Source: an uncultured Acholeplasma sp. (GTDB lineage Bacteria; Bacillota_I; Bacilli_A; Acholeplasmatales; Acholeplasmataceae). From it: a stretch of 38,783 bases of DNA. The notes below the pieces were generated by a model. The model did no database searches. It worked only from the letters and a program-made list of their open reading frames with translations, and was not told the DNA's origin. A program made the translations under genes and the position numbers. Below are positions 25,083 to 33,953 of the stretch, piece by piece. Position 1 is the first letter of the stretch; the number at the start of each line of letters is the position of its first letter. The DNA is taken from positions 1-38,783 of the forward strand of contig CALGYU010000048.1 of the NCBI GenBank assembly GCA_937934685.1, in the 5' to 3' direction.

Positions 25083-26273
25083 ATGATAGAAAAAGATAAT
25101 TTCATATGTATGATACCAGGAGATCTTTCAATAGATGATCATAAGGTTCTAATGCTTCTATATCAGCCGATCATGGGCTTATGTGCCTATAGTATTTATT
25201 CTGCCTTATTTCACCTGGTAAACAAGAAAAACTATAAATCAGAAAAACATAAGCATTTATTTCTCTTTGACCTTCTTAACGTTAAAGAAGAAAACTTCAT
25301 AGAAGCAAAAGAAAAACTAGAAGCACTTAATTTACTTGAAACGTATCAAAAAAACAAAAACTATATATATATGTTAAAACACCCACTTTCAGCTCAGCAG
25401 TTTTTAAAAGATACTATTTTTGGACAATTTTTATTAAGTGAAATAGGAGAAACGACCTATTTAACACTAACCAAACAGTTTTTAATTGAAAAAGAAAATC
25501 TTGATGGTTATGAAAATATTAGTAAACAGTTTGATGACTTATTTGAGTTTAAAACGTTAAAAATGAATGACAGCAGTTCATATATTGGTAAACGAAATAA
25601 CGGTGGCGTTATTTTTGATAGTGAATTTGATTATGATCTTTTTGTTACTAATTTGCCAGAAAGATTGAAAAAACCAATTCTACTCAATTTTAAAACAGTA
25701 GATCATGTTAAAAGACTTAGCTTTGTTTATCAACTCAATGAAAAACAGCTTTCAGAAATTTATGTAAATACTGCATTACCAAATGGACAAATTAATATCC
25801 AAGAACTTAGCGTAAAAACCAAACAATATTATGAAGCACTCAATAAAGATACCAAACCAGTTATTACAGAAAAAACCAATGATAAAGATCTTGAATTAGA
25901 AACCTTAAAGAAAAGCTCACCGCAACGTATCATTACCAATTTATGTAAAAACAATTATCAAGCCATTGCTTCAGATACAGTTGCAACTCTCCTTGAAAGA
26001 AATCAAGTAGAAATAGGTATCATAAACGTTTTATTACTTCATGTGTTAAAAATTAAAGAAGGTATATTGCCTAACATTAAATATTTAGAAAAAGTCTTAG
26101 AAACCTGGCAACAACGAGGTATCACTACAACAGAAGATGCTTATAAGTTTTATATGGAAATTGAAAAATACGAACCAACTAAAAAAGGTAGACAAAAAAA
26201 TAAAGGTGTTGCTAAAGAAGTCACGCCAGAATGGCTAGATTCTTATATGGAAGGATTGGAGGGATGGAAATGA
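25083..26273 (+). CDS. dnaB: Replication initiation and membrane attachment protein DnaB (Bacillus-type)
   Basis: This is the primosome co-loader of low-GC Gram-positives, not the replicative helicase. The 396-residue protein opens with the winged-helix region (KVLMLLYQPIMGLCAYSIY) and has a C-terminal DnaD-like helical domain (IITNLCKNNYQAIASDTV to YKFYMEIEKYE). With DnaD and DnaI it helps load the helicase at the origin and at stalled forks. The product has no membrane segment. It starts four bases after coaE, and its TGA overlaps the ATG of dnaI. Confidence 0.9.
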   Translation: MIEKDNFICMIPGDLSIDDHKVLMLLYQPIMGLCAYSIYSALFHLVNKKNYKSEKHKHLFLFDLLNVKEENFIEAKEKLEALNLLETYQKNKNYIYMLKHPLSAQQFLKDTIFGQFLLSEIGETTYLTLTKQFLIEKENLDGYENISKQFDDLFEFKTLKMNDSSSYIGKRNNGGVIFDSEFDYDLFVTNLPERLKKPILLNFKTVDHVKRLSFVYQLNEKQLSEIYVNTALPNGQINIQELSVKTKQYYEALNKDTKPVITEKTNDKDLELETLKKSSPQRIITNLCKNNYQAIASDTVATLLERNQVEIGIINVLLLHVLKIKEGILPNIKYLEKVLETWQQRGITTTEDAYKFYMEIEKYEPTKKGRQKNKGVAKEVTPEWLDSYMEGLEGWK

Positions 26274-27055
26274 CCTTAGACGAAATGAAAAACTTCATAA
26301 AAGCTCAACCAGAAACCAAAAATCTTGACATAAAAGATACAGATATCATCATGATTTACCGATATTTAACAGAAGACAAACAAGTTGAAGGTGGTTATGT
26401 TAAAGTTTTAAAAACAGAGCCTCATCTTCATATTGTTTTAGCACCTACTAAAGAAAAAACTAACGAAAAAATCAAAGACTACTTAAAATCACAACTAGAA
26501 ACCTTTGAAAGTGATGTCTACATTCAAGACGCTAGTTTCGATGATTTTTATACAACAACAGAAAATAAAGAAAAAGCGCTCCATTTAGCTGAAAAGTTTG
26601 TAAAAAATTATCCAAATGACAAACAAGGATTATACCTATACGGAGAATACGGCACTGGAAAAAGTTATTTAATGTCAGCCATGGCAAAAGAATTAACTAG
26701 AAAAAATGTCAACGTATTATTTGTCTTTATGCCAGATCTAGTAAGAAGTATCCGTTCTAATATGAATCAAGGTACCTTAGAAAAAAGAGTCAATCAACTC
26801 AAACAATGTGATTGCTTAATCTTAGATGATTTAGGGGGAGAATATATTTCAGATTGGTTTAGGGATGAAATCTTATTTCCTATTTTACATTATCGTTTAT
26901 CTGCAGGATTACCAGTCTTTATCACCAGCAACTATGATGGACATAGATTATCCATTGCCCTATCACAAACCCAAGCTGCAGACGCTAAAATCAAAGCTGG
27001 AAGACTTTTAAGACGTATTGTTGATCTAACAACACCAATAAGCTTTGAAAAGTAA
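26270..27055 (+). CDS. dnaI: Primosomal protein DnaI, helicase loader
   Basis: DnaI is an AAA+ ATPase that loads the replicative helicase. The 261-residue protein has the Walker A GEYGTGKS (125-132) and Walker B LILDDLGGEY. The N-terminal helicase-interaction region ends near residue 95. The ATG at 26270 is preferred because GGAGG lies about nine bases before it and ATGA overlaps the dnaB stop; a longer frame from 26231 would run deep into dnaB. dnaB-dnaI next to thrS is the Bacillus order. Confidence 0.94.
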   Translation: MTLDEMKNFIKAQPETKNLDIKDTDIIMIYRYLTEDKQVEGGYVKVLKTEPHLHIVLAPTKEKTNEKIKDYLKSQLETFESDVYIQDASFDDFYTTTENKEKALHLAEKFVKNYPNDKQGLYLYGEYGTGKSYLMSAMAKELTRKNVNVLFVFMPDLVRSIRSNMNQGTLEKRVNQLKQCDCLILDDLGGEYISDWFRDEILFPILHYRLSAGLPVFITSNYDGHRLSIALSQTQAADAKIKAGRLLRRIVDLTTPISFEK

Positions 27056-27064
27056 TTAAAACAC

Positions 27065-27093
27065 TTGAATTATCTAACGAATAGAGATAAAAT
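27065..27093 (+). promoter_or_regulatory. Promoter of the thrS T-box leader
   Basis: TTGAAT (27065-27070) and TAAAAT (27088-27093) are 17 bases apart. Transcription would begin near 27100, just before T-box stem I. Confidence 0.6.
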
Positions 27094-27099
27094 ATTAAA

Positions 27100-27312
27100 T
27101 AGAACGAAGAAAAGGACACGGTTTTAATACCCAAAAGCGACGTAGGATGGTGTAAGCTACGACTTATTAAAATTACTACCTTGGAGTTAACTGAAAAAAA
27201 CAGTTCGGGTCATTCCGTTAACAATGATTAAAGTGCTAGTTATGTTACGTAACTAGAACTAAGGTGGTACCGCGAAAATATTCGTCCTTAGATTTTTCTA
27301 AGGACTTTTTTT
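27100..27312 (+). promoter_or_regulatory. T-box riboswitch for threonine
   Basis: The leader contains AGAACGAAG near 27101-27109, the post-stem-I TTGGAGT (from 27181) and the T-box AAGGTGGTACCGCG (27261-27274). A terminator follows. By alignment with known leaders, the specifier is ACT (27175-27177), a threonine codon, directly before ACC and TTGGAG. TGGT in the T-box would pair with ACCA at the end of uncharged tRNA-Thr. Uncharged tRNA should stabilise the antiterminator and turn thrS on. Confidence 0.9.
27284..27312 (+). terminator. T-box terminator before thrS
   Basis: GTCCTTAG (27284-27291) pairs perfectly with CTAAGGAC (27298-27305), followed by seven T. It competes with the T-box antiterminator. 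Confidence 0.88.
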
Positions 27313-27334
27313 ATTATAAAAGGGAGGAATAAAA

Positions 27335-29263
27335 ATGATTAAAATAACATTTCCAGACAACAGTATTAAAGAGTTTCATAAAAACATCACACCTTTTGAA
27401 ATAGCTGAATCTATTTCAAAAAGTCTATCAAAAAGCGTTATAGCCGCCGTTTATAATGGTGATTATATAGAGCTAAACAGAGCGTTAACTATCGATGGTC
27501 AACTAGAATTACTAACCGAAAAAGACATCAGAAGTCTAGATATCATTAACCACAGCACAGCCCACCTTATGGCTCAAGCCATCAAAAGATTATATCCACA
27601 TGCCATGTTTGGTGTTGGACCTGCAATCAAAGAAGGCTTTTATTATGATGTGGATTTTAATGACATCAAATTTTCTGATGAAGCATTACCTAAAATCGAA
27701 CAGATGATGCATCAAATTGCTAAAGAAGAACTAGATATTATTAGAAAAGAAGTTACTTATGAAGAAGCAAAAGAAATATTTAAAGATGACCTATATAAAC
27801 TTCAAATTTTAGAAGACTATAAAAACGATCAACTTACAGTATACTCACAAGGTGAATTTACAGATTTATGTCGTGGTGGACATTTATTAAATACCAAACA
27901 AATCAAACATTTTAAAATTTTAAACCTAGCTGGTGCATACTGGCGAGGAGATTCTAAAAACAAACAGCTCACCCGTATATACGGTACTGCTTTTTACACT
28001 AAAAAAGCATTAGAGGATCATCTGCTCTTACTAGAAGAAAGAAAAGAAAGAGACCATAGAAAAATAGGGAAAGAACTAGATATTTTCATGGTGTCTAAAG
28101 AAGTGGGCTCAGGATTACCATTTTGGTTACCAAAAGGAGCAACCATCAGACGTAGTATTGAAAGATATATCGTAGATAAAGAAGTAGAATTAGGATATCT
28201 TCACGTTTATACACCAATTATGGCAGATGTTGAATTCTATAAAACCTCTGGACACTGGGATCACTACCATGAAAATATGTTCCCACCAATGGATATGGGA
28301 GATGGCGAAAAATTAGTGTTAAGACCAATGAACTGTCCACACCATATGATGATTTATAAAAAAGACTTACATAGTTATAGAGAATTGCCAATTAGAATCG
28401 CAGAGTTAGGGATGATGCATCGTTATGAAAAATCAGGAGCATTATCAGGGCTACAAAGAGTAAGAGAAATGACTTTAAATGATGCTCACATCTTTGTTAG
28501 ACCAGATCAAATCAAAGAAGAGTTTACACGCGCGGTTAATCTTATCTTAGATTGTTATAAAGATTTTAACATCACAAATTATAAATTTAGACTTAGCTAT
28601 AGAGACCCACAAGACACAGAAAAATATTTTGATGATGATGAAATGTGGAACAAAGCAGAAAAATATTTAAAAGAAACAATGGATGAACTAGGTATCCCTT
28701 ATTTTGAAGCCATTGGAGAAGCCGCATTTTATGGACCAAAATTAGACGTTCAAGTTTATACTGCCTTAGGTAACGAAGAAACTTTATCAACCGTCCAATT
28801 AGACTTCTTATTACCACAAAGATTTGATTTAACTTATGTTGGAGAAGATGGTAAAAACGATCATAGACCGGTAGTTATTCATCGTGGGGTTGTTTCAACA
28901 ATGGAACGTTTTGTAGCATACTTAATTGAAGAGTATAAAGGTGCTTTCCCACTATGGTTATCACCAGTTCAAGTGAAACTACTACCAGTTGCGCTCCAAG
29001 CACATACTGAGTACACAAAAGAAGTGTATCAACATTTAATGAAATTAGGAATCAGAGCAGAAATGGACCTAAGAGATGAAAAATTAGGATACAAAATTAG
29101 AGAAGCACAATCTTTAAAAATCCCATATCAACTAGTGGTTGGAGATAACGAAGTTGCACAAAAAACAGTCACTTACCGAAAATATGGTAGTCAAGAACAA
29201 GTGACCATCAGTTTAGATGAATTTGTTTCTTTACTAGAAACACAAATCAAACATAAAATATAA
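27335..29263 (+). CDS. thrS: Threonyl-tRNA synthetase
   Basis: ThrS charges tRNA-Thr. The 642-residue class II enzyme has the full bacterial domain order. The N-terminal TGS domain covers about 1-60. An editing domain follows with HSTAHLMAQA and the later CRGGHL. The catalytic core has GLPFWLPKGA, NCPHHM and RVREMT, and an anticodon-binding domain starts near residue 545. GGGAGG precedes the ATG. The gene is monocistronic and controlled by the T-box at 27100-27312. Confidence 0.98.
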   Translation: MIKITFPDNSIKEFHKNITPFEIAESISKSLSKSVIAAVYNGDYIELNRALTIDGQLELLTEKDIRSLDIINHSTAHLMAQAIKRLYPHAMFGVGPAIKEGFYYDVDFNDIKFSDEALPKIEQMMHQIAKEELDIIRKEVTYEEAKEIFKDDLYKLQILEDYKNDQLTVYSQGEFTDLCRGGHLLNTKQIKHFKILNLAGAYWRGDSKNKQLTRIYGTAFYTKKALEDHLLLLEERKERDHRKIGKELDIFMVSKEVGSGLPFWLPKGATIRRSIERYIVDKEVELGYLHVYTPIMADVEFYKTSGHWDHYHENMFPPMDMGDGEKLVLRPMNCPHHMMIYKKDLHSYRELPIRIAELGMMHRYEKSGALSGLQRVREMTLNDAHIFVRPDQIKEEFTRAVNLILDCYKDFNITNYKFRLSYRDPQDTEKYFDDDEMWNKAEKYLKETMDELGIPYFEAIGEAAFYGPKLDVQVYTALGNEETLSTVQLDFLLPQRFDLTYVGEDGKNDHRPVVIHRGVVSTMERFVAYLIEEYKGAFPLWLSPVQVKLLPVALQAHTEYTKEVYQHLMKLGIRAEMDLRDEKLGYKIREAQSLKIPYQLVVGDNEVAQKTVTYRKYGSQEQVTISLDEFVSLLETQIKHKI

Positions 29264-29268
29264 ACGAT

Positions 29269-29302
29269 AAATCCTTTTTGAAAAAAAAGGATTTATTTAT
29301 AT
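29269..29302 (+). terminator. Probable terminator after thrS
   Basis: AAATCCTTTTT (29269-29279) pairs with AAAAAGGATTT (29284-29294) around GAAA. The T tract after the stem is interrupted (ATTTATTTAT), so strength is uncertain. Confidence 0.6.
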
Positions 29303-29331
29303 AAAATATAGAATAAGCTTAACTACTAGTG

Positions 29332-29337
29332 TATAAT
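29332..29337 (+). promoter_or_regulatory. Possible -10 element of the ABC transporter operon
   Basis: A perfect TATAAT lies at 29332-29337, 24 bases before the ATG at 29362. No clear -35. Confidence 0.4.
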
Positions 29338-29361
29338 GAAAATAAAAAAGGACGTGATACA

Positions 29362-30264
29362 ATGCTTGAGGTCGTAAACGCAAAACTAATGTATGGTGAT
29401 TTCACCGCAGTCCACAATCTAAGTTTCCAAGTTCAACCAGGAGAAATTTTTGGGTTACTAGGAACAAATGGTGCTGGTAAAACAACGACATTTCGAATGA
29501 TTATGGGGTTATTAGAACCAACCGAAGGATATGTAAAATACAATGGCCAAACGGTTAGTTATGATACTGTAGATCAAATTGGTTATATGATTGAAGAAAG
29601 ATCCTTACTAACAAAGTTAACCGTTAAAAATCTTATTCTATTTTATGGACAATTAAAAAACGTGTCAAAAGAAGATATTTTAAAAAGATTAGACTACTGG
29701 TTAGAAAGATTTAAAATAAGCGAATATAAAGACAAGAAAATTAAAGAATTATCCAAAGGAAATCAACAAAAAATTCAATTCATATCCGCTTTAATCAATG
29801 AACCTACGCTATTGGTTTTAGATGAACCATTTAGTGGATTAGACTTATTTAACGTTCAACTGTTTGTCGATGTTATTAGAGAGTACCAGCAAAAAGGGGC
29901 AACTATTATTTTTTCATCACATCAAATTGATCACGTAGAATCATTTTGTGAACAATTACTTGTCTTACAAAAAGGGAAAGTCGTTTTAGAAGGAAAAATC
30001 AAAGACATTAAAAAAGAATACAAAAAGCAAAGTATTCAAATTAAAGGACAAGTTGACCCAGAGGCTTTAAAAAAGATTCAAGGTGTCTATGAAGTAATAG
30101 TCAATCAAGATCAAACTATCGTTAAAATTGAAGATGAAAAATATACTCAAAACGTTTTTGATTATGTTAGCACATGTAAAGAAGTAACCAAATTTGAAGT
30201 CGAAGAAGCTCCGCTTTCAGAGATTTTTATTGCAAAAGTAGGTGTTGCATATGAAGAAGTTTAA
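29362..30264 (+). CDS. ABC exporter ATP-binding protein (NatA-like)
   Basis: The 300-residue protein has Walker A GTNGAGKT (34-41), a degenerate signature LSKGNQQKI and Walker B LLVLDEPFSGLD. A C-terminal domain of about 85 residues follows, typical of ATPases paired with ABC-2 permeases. It resembles NatA/YhaQ proteins linked to sodium efflux; the substrate is not proven by sequence. ATG 29362 is chosen since AAGGA lies nine bases before it. It overlaps the permease gene by 14 bases. Confidence 0.9.
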   Translation: MLEVVNAKLMYGDFTAVHNLSFQVQPGEIFGLLGTNGAGKTTTFRMIMGLLEPTEGYVKYNGQTVSYDTVDQIGYMIEERSLLTKLTVKNLILFYGQLKNVSKEDILKRLDYWLERFKISEYKDKKIKELSKGNQQKIQFISALINEPTLLVLDEPFSGLDLFNVQLFVDVIREYQQKGATIIFSSHQIDHVESFCEQLLVLQKGKVVLEGKIKDIKKEYKKQSIQIKGQVDPEALKKIQGVYEVIVNQDQTIVKIEDEKYTQNVFDYVSTCKEVTKFEVEEAPLSEIFIAKVGVAYEEV

Positions 30265-31582
30265 GTTTTTATTCATCCAGGGTGTTGAAAAAAGAGTTAA
30301 AACTAAAGCTTTCATCGTCTCAAACATTGTGATGGCAATCATTCTTATTGCACTTAGTTTAATTCCAACCTTTATTTCTCTTTTTGGCTCAGGAAACACG
30401 TTACCTGAAGAAAAAATAGTAGTGGGTGATATTTATTACATTGACCAAACAACACAAACAAACAATGTTTTCACAATCTTTCTAGATTATACTAAAGAAC
30501 AAGCCAATCTTTTAGAAGCAACATGGGAATCAGAGTCGCAACTATATACAAAAGATCCGTCCACATACTATAGTGACATAGAGCATAAAAACTCTATACT
30601 CATTGTGTTTAAAGAAAAAAACGGGCATATCACCGTAGATTACTACTCATATGCAGAAAACAGTTTGTTAGATATGTTAGCCAAACAAAGTATTTTAGAA
30701 TTAAACAGACTAATTTATTTGCAAAACAATACAGATGTAGATTTATCAGATATTGCAAATACACCAATCACTCAAGTACCAAATGAAGAAGCTATTGCTA
30801 ATGAAGTTCAAAGTGCAATCAACAGTGGTATTTCATCGATTTTAATTGTTCCTTTATTCATTTTAGTAATCATGGGAATTCAGTTTATCGGAACTGACAT
30901 CATTGAAGAAAAATCAACCAAAGCAATAGAAGTTATCATAGCAAGCGTACCACCTAGAACACACTTTTTTGCTAAAATAACATCAACCATTTCCTTTTTA
31001 GGACTACAATTACTTTTATACATCATTTATGGTCTAGTAGGTGTTCTACTAAATAACATCATCCTTGGTTCTAATGGTGGAGGATCTTGGACTGCTCTAT
31101 TAGGCGATAGTACAAGTTTGGTGGGCATGACAGTCTTAATTGCTTTAGTTGTCTCACTTGTGGGAACACTGCTATATTTAGTGATAGCAGCATTCTTTGC
31201 TTCTGTGGCAGTTAATCAAGAAGACTTCCAACAAATTCAATCTCCAATGATGATTGTGTTAATGATTGGTTACTTTGCTTCAATTTTTGCAAATGCTGCC
31301 AACTCTACAACCTTAATTAGAGTTCTTTCCTATATTCCGTTTACCTCACCAATGGTAACCGCAGGAGCCTATTTTTCAGGACATATTTACGGATGGGAAG
31401 TTATCATCAGTGTTGTCATCTTATTAATAACTGTCTTCTTAGCTGCACTTATGCTTGCTCCAATCTATAGAGCTTCGATCTTAAGTTACGATGAAGGAAA
31501 ACTATTCAAACGAATCAAAAAAATTATTAAAAGTTCTAAAACAAGTAAAAAAAAGAAAAAAGAAGTCAAAAATTTAAAATAA
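30251..31582 (+). CDS. ABC-2 type permease (NatB-like)
   Basis: The 443-residue membrane protein has one N-terminal membrane segment (about 20-42). A large extracytoplasmic region follows (about 43-190), then five or more further segments. The motif IIEEKSTKAIEVIIASVPP after the second segment is typical of ABC-2/NatB permeases. It ends in a lysine-rich tail (KKIIKSSKTSKKKKK). With the upstream ATPase it forms a two-gene exporter, possibly for sodium or a peptide. AGGTG precedes ATG 30251; an in-frame TTG lies at 30242. An intrinsic terminator follows. Confidence 0.88.
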   Translation: MKKFKFLFIQGVEKRVKTKAFIVSNIVMAIILIALSLIPTFISLFGSGNTLPEEKIVVGDIYYIDQTTQTNNVFTIFLDYTKEQANLLEATWESESQLYTKDPSTYYSDIEHKNSILIVFKEKNGHITVDYYSYAENSLLDMLAKQSILELNRLIYLQNNTDVDLSDIANTPITQVPNEEAIANEVQSAINSGISSILIVPLFILVIMGIQFIGTDIIEEKSTKAIEVIIASVPPRTHFFAKITSTISFLGLQLLLYIIYGLVGVLLNNIILGSNGGGSWTALLGDSTSLVGMTVLIALVVSLVGTLLYLVIAAFFASVAVNQEDFQQIQSPMMIVLMIGYFASIFANAANSTTLIRVLSYIPFTSPMVTAGAYFSGHIYGWEVIISVVILLITVFLAALMLAPIYRASILSYDEGKLFKRIKKIIKSSKTSKKKKKEVKNLK

Positions 31583-31587
31583 AACAC

Positions 31588-31617
31588 TAAAGAGAGTATA
31601 AATACTCTCTTTTTTTG
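31588..31617 (+). terminator. Intrinsic terminator after the ABC permease
   Basis: AGAGAGTA (31591-31598) pairs with TACTCTCT (31603-31610) around TAAA, extended by A/T pairs, and a T run follows. Confidence 0.88.
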
Positions 31618-31707
31618 TAACAAAAAGTGCAAGCAAACAAATAAACAACAAATACTATTTTTCTTCATTTATGCTATACTATTAACAATAGAATGGGAGG
31701 TTAACAT

Positions 31708-32688
31708 ATGAATCAAGAACTATACCAAAAAATTGAAAACTTAATTGATCCATATTATAAAAAAACCTTTAAAGAGTTAAAGTCAATTAAGTCGTTTAAC
31801 ATAGAAGATGATATCGTAGATATCGTAGTGGCTTTAGGAAATAAAGTCAAAGACATTCAACAAATCAAGTTAGACATTGCCCGCATAGTCAAAATTGAAT
31901 ATAAATACCCAGGATTAAAAATAGATTTCTTAGATGCCTATATTCAAGCAGAAGAAAAAATCATCTACATCGGCGTTGCCTCAGGAAAAGGTGGCGTTGG
32001 TAAATCAAATGTTTGTGCCAACTTAGCCTTGGCTTTTGCGCGCTTAAATATAGGTGTAGGGATCATTGATGCGGATGTTTACGGACCAAGCATCCCTTTT
32101 ATCTTTGATTTAAAACCGCTACCTCTATCCACAACCGATGATGATAAAATCATCCCTGCAGTCAAACATAAAGTTCAAATCGTTTCAACAGAATTTTTCA
32201 TGCCTGAAAACAAACCGTTATTATGGAGAGGACCTATGTTAAATCAACTCCTAACACACTATTTTAAAGAAGTAAGTTGGGATGAAAACACAAAAATTAT
32301 TTTAATAGATCTACCCCCAGGAACAGGCGATGTTGCTTTAGATGTCCAAGAATACATTCCACAAGCAAACATGTTGATTGTAACAACCCCTTCTTTAAGC
32401 GCAGCACATGTTGCACTAAAAGCAGGTTTAGCAGCCAAAGAAATGGGTCATAAAATGTTAGGTATCATTGAAAACATGAGTTATTTTTATGCTCAAGATG
32501 TGGATAAATATTATCACATCTTTGGAAAAGAAGGCGGAGCATACGTATCAGAACAATTAGGGGTCGAATTAATTGCTCGTATACCTTTAGCAAACACATC
32601 AAACTTACTTTTTGAAAAAGAAGAAATGAACGGAAAACTCTATCTAATGTTAGCTCAAAAACTGTTAGAAGATTTAGGTGTTAAATAA
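31708..32688 (+). CDS. mrp: Mrp/NBP35-family P-loop ATPase lacking the CxxC motif
   Basis: The 326-residue protein has a divergent N-terminal MIP18/DUF59-like region (about 1-75). A deviant Walker A follows, GKGGVGKS (93-100, with signature Lys94), then DADVYGPSIP and DLPPGTGD. Mrp/ApbC proteins normally carry iron-sulfur clusters on a C-terminal CxxC just after ENMSYF. Here those positions are Ala262 and Val265, so cluster binding in the usual way is unlikely. GGGAGG precedes the ATG. The TAA overlaps the next ATG by one base, tying it to an acyltransferase-like gene. The family call is firm; the function is open. Confidence 0.88.
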   Translation: MNQELYQKIENLIDPYYKKTFKELKSIKSFNIEDDIVDIVVALGNKVKDIQQIKLDIARIVKIEYKYPGLKIDFLDAYIQAEEKIIYIGVASGKGGVGKSNVCANLALAFARLNIGVGIIDADVYGPSIPFIFDLKPLPLSTTDDDKIIPAVKHKVQIVSTEFFMPENKPLLWRGPMLNQLLTHYFKEVSWDENTKIILIDLPPGTGDVALDVQEYIPQANMLIVTTPSLSAAHVALKAGLAAKEMGHKMLGIIENMSYFYAQDVDKYYHIFGKEGGAYVSEQLGVELIARIPLANTSNLLFEKEEMNGKLYLMLAQKLLEDLGVK

Positions 32689-33953
32689 TGCAAAAATGGT
32701 ATAAGTTAGATAATGCAGCTAAAATCTTTCCTGCTGTCACTAATAAAAATAGACCCTACATGTTTAGAGTCAGCGCGATCTTAAAAGAAAAAATAGATAA
32801 AGATATTTTACAAAAGGCGCTAAATGAAATCATTGAAAGATTTACCAGTTTTAATGTCAGACTCAAAAAAGGTTTTTTCTGGCATTACTTAGAGACAAAC
32901 CCTAACCAACCGTTAGTGTTTTTAGAAGACTCCTATGTCAATAAAGCCATTAACAAAAAAGAAACCAATGATTTTTTATTTAGAACACTTTATTATGAAA
33001 ATAAAATATCAGTAGAATTTTTCCACTCCATCACAGATGGAAAAGGAGCATTAACCTTCCTAAATGCACTGGTATATGAATACCTTATTTTAAAGGGAGA
33101 AAAAATAGATCCAGAACATAAAATATGGACCAAAGACATTGAAGTTAGATACGATGAAACAGTTGATCAATATGTAAAAAACTATAATAAAAAAGACTTA
33201 AAAAAAGCCAAAGAAGACAGTGCATATCACATTAAAGCAGATATCTATAAAGACAACTATCAAGCCATCATCCATGGTTATCTAAAACTAGATGAACTAA
33301 GGAAAGTTGCTCAAAATTATGGCGTAACACTAACCGAATACTTATCAGGCGTTTTAGTCTATGCCAATTATCAATACTTAAAAGGTAAAGACTTTAAAAA
33401 ACCGTTTAGACTCATCTTACCGGTTAACATGAGACAGTTCATTTCAACAAAAACATTAAGAAACTTTGTTTTATATATGAGAATAAACTATGATTTTAAC
33501 GAAGAACTAACTTTAGAAGACATTTTTTCAATCACTAAAAAGGGATTTAAAGAAGAATTGGTTAAAGACAAACTGCTATCAACACTTGCTTCAAACGTTA
33601 AATTCGAAAAAAACATCATCAATCGATCAGTACCATTATTCATTAAAACTTTTTTCATGAAATTAGTCTTTAATTTCGTTGGAGAAGTCCTTAATAGTTT
33701 TGCCTTTTCTAATCTTGGATTAGTTGATCTACCTAAAGAGATGGAACCATATATCGATAGATATCAGTTTATCATTGGAACTAGCACTGATTGTCCTAAA
33801 GCAATGGCAGCAGTCAGTTTTAAAAATACTGTGACCATCAATTTTGTATCACTCATGATAGATAATGATATTGAAAAACATTTCTTCAATACACTTAGAA
33901 AAGATGGTTTAACCGTTGAGATAGAAACCAATGAACTGGAGGTAAGTATATGA
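32688..33953 (+). CDS. Condensation/alcohol acetyltransferase-like acyltransferase
   Basis: The 421-residue soluble protein has the HxxxDG motif of CoA-dependent acyltransferases at His113-Gly118 (HSITDG). Its general layout is that of condensation or alcohol acetyltransferase enzymes. The second half contains LPVNMRQF, which resembles the conserved NxR region. Such enzymes move an acyl group from CoA or a carrier to an alcohol or amine; the acceptor here is unknown. It is coupled at both ends: a one-base overlap with mrp, and ATGA with the following zinc-ribbon membrane protein. A lipid-modifying role is inference from the membrane neighbour. Confidence 0.72.
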   Translation: MQKWYKLDNAAKIFPAVTNKNRPYMFRVSAILKEKIDKDILQKALNEIIERFTSFNVRLKKGFFWHYLETNPNQPLVFLEDSYVNKAINKKETNDFLFRTLYYENKISVEFFHSITDGKGALTFLNALVYEYLILKGEKIDPEHKIWTKDIEVRYDETVDQYVKNYNKKDLKKAKEDSAYHIKADIYKDNYQAIIHGYLKLDELRKVAQNYGVTLTEYLSGVLVYANYQYLKGKDFKKPFRLILPVNMRQFISTKTLRNFVLYMRINYDFNEELTLEDIFSITKKGFKEELVKDKLLSTLASNVKFEKNIINRSVPLFIKTFFMKLVFNFVGEVLNSFAFSNLGLVDLPKEMEPYIDRYQFIIGTSTDCPKAMAAVSFKNTVTINFVSLMIDNDIEKHFFNTLRKDGLTVEIETNELEVSI

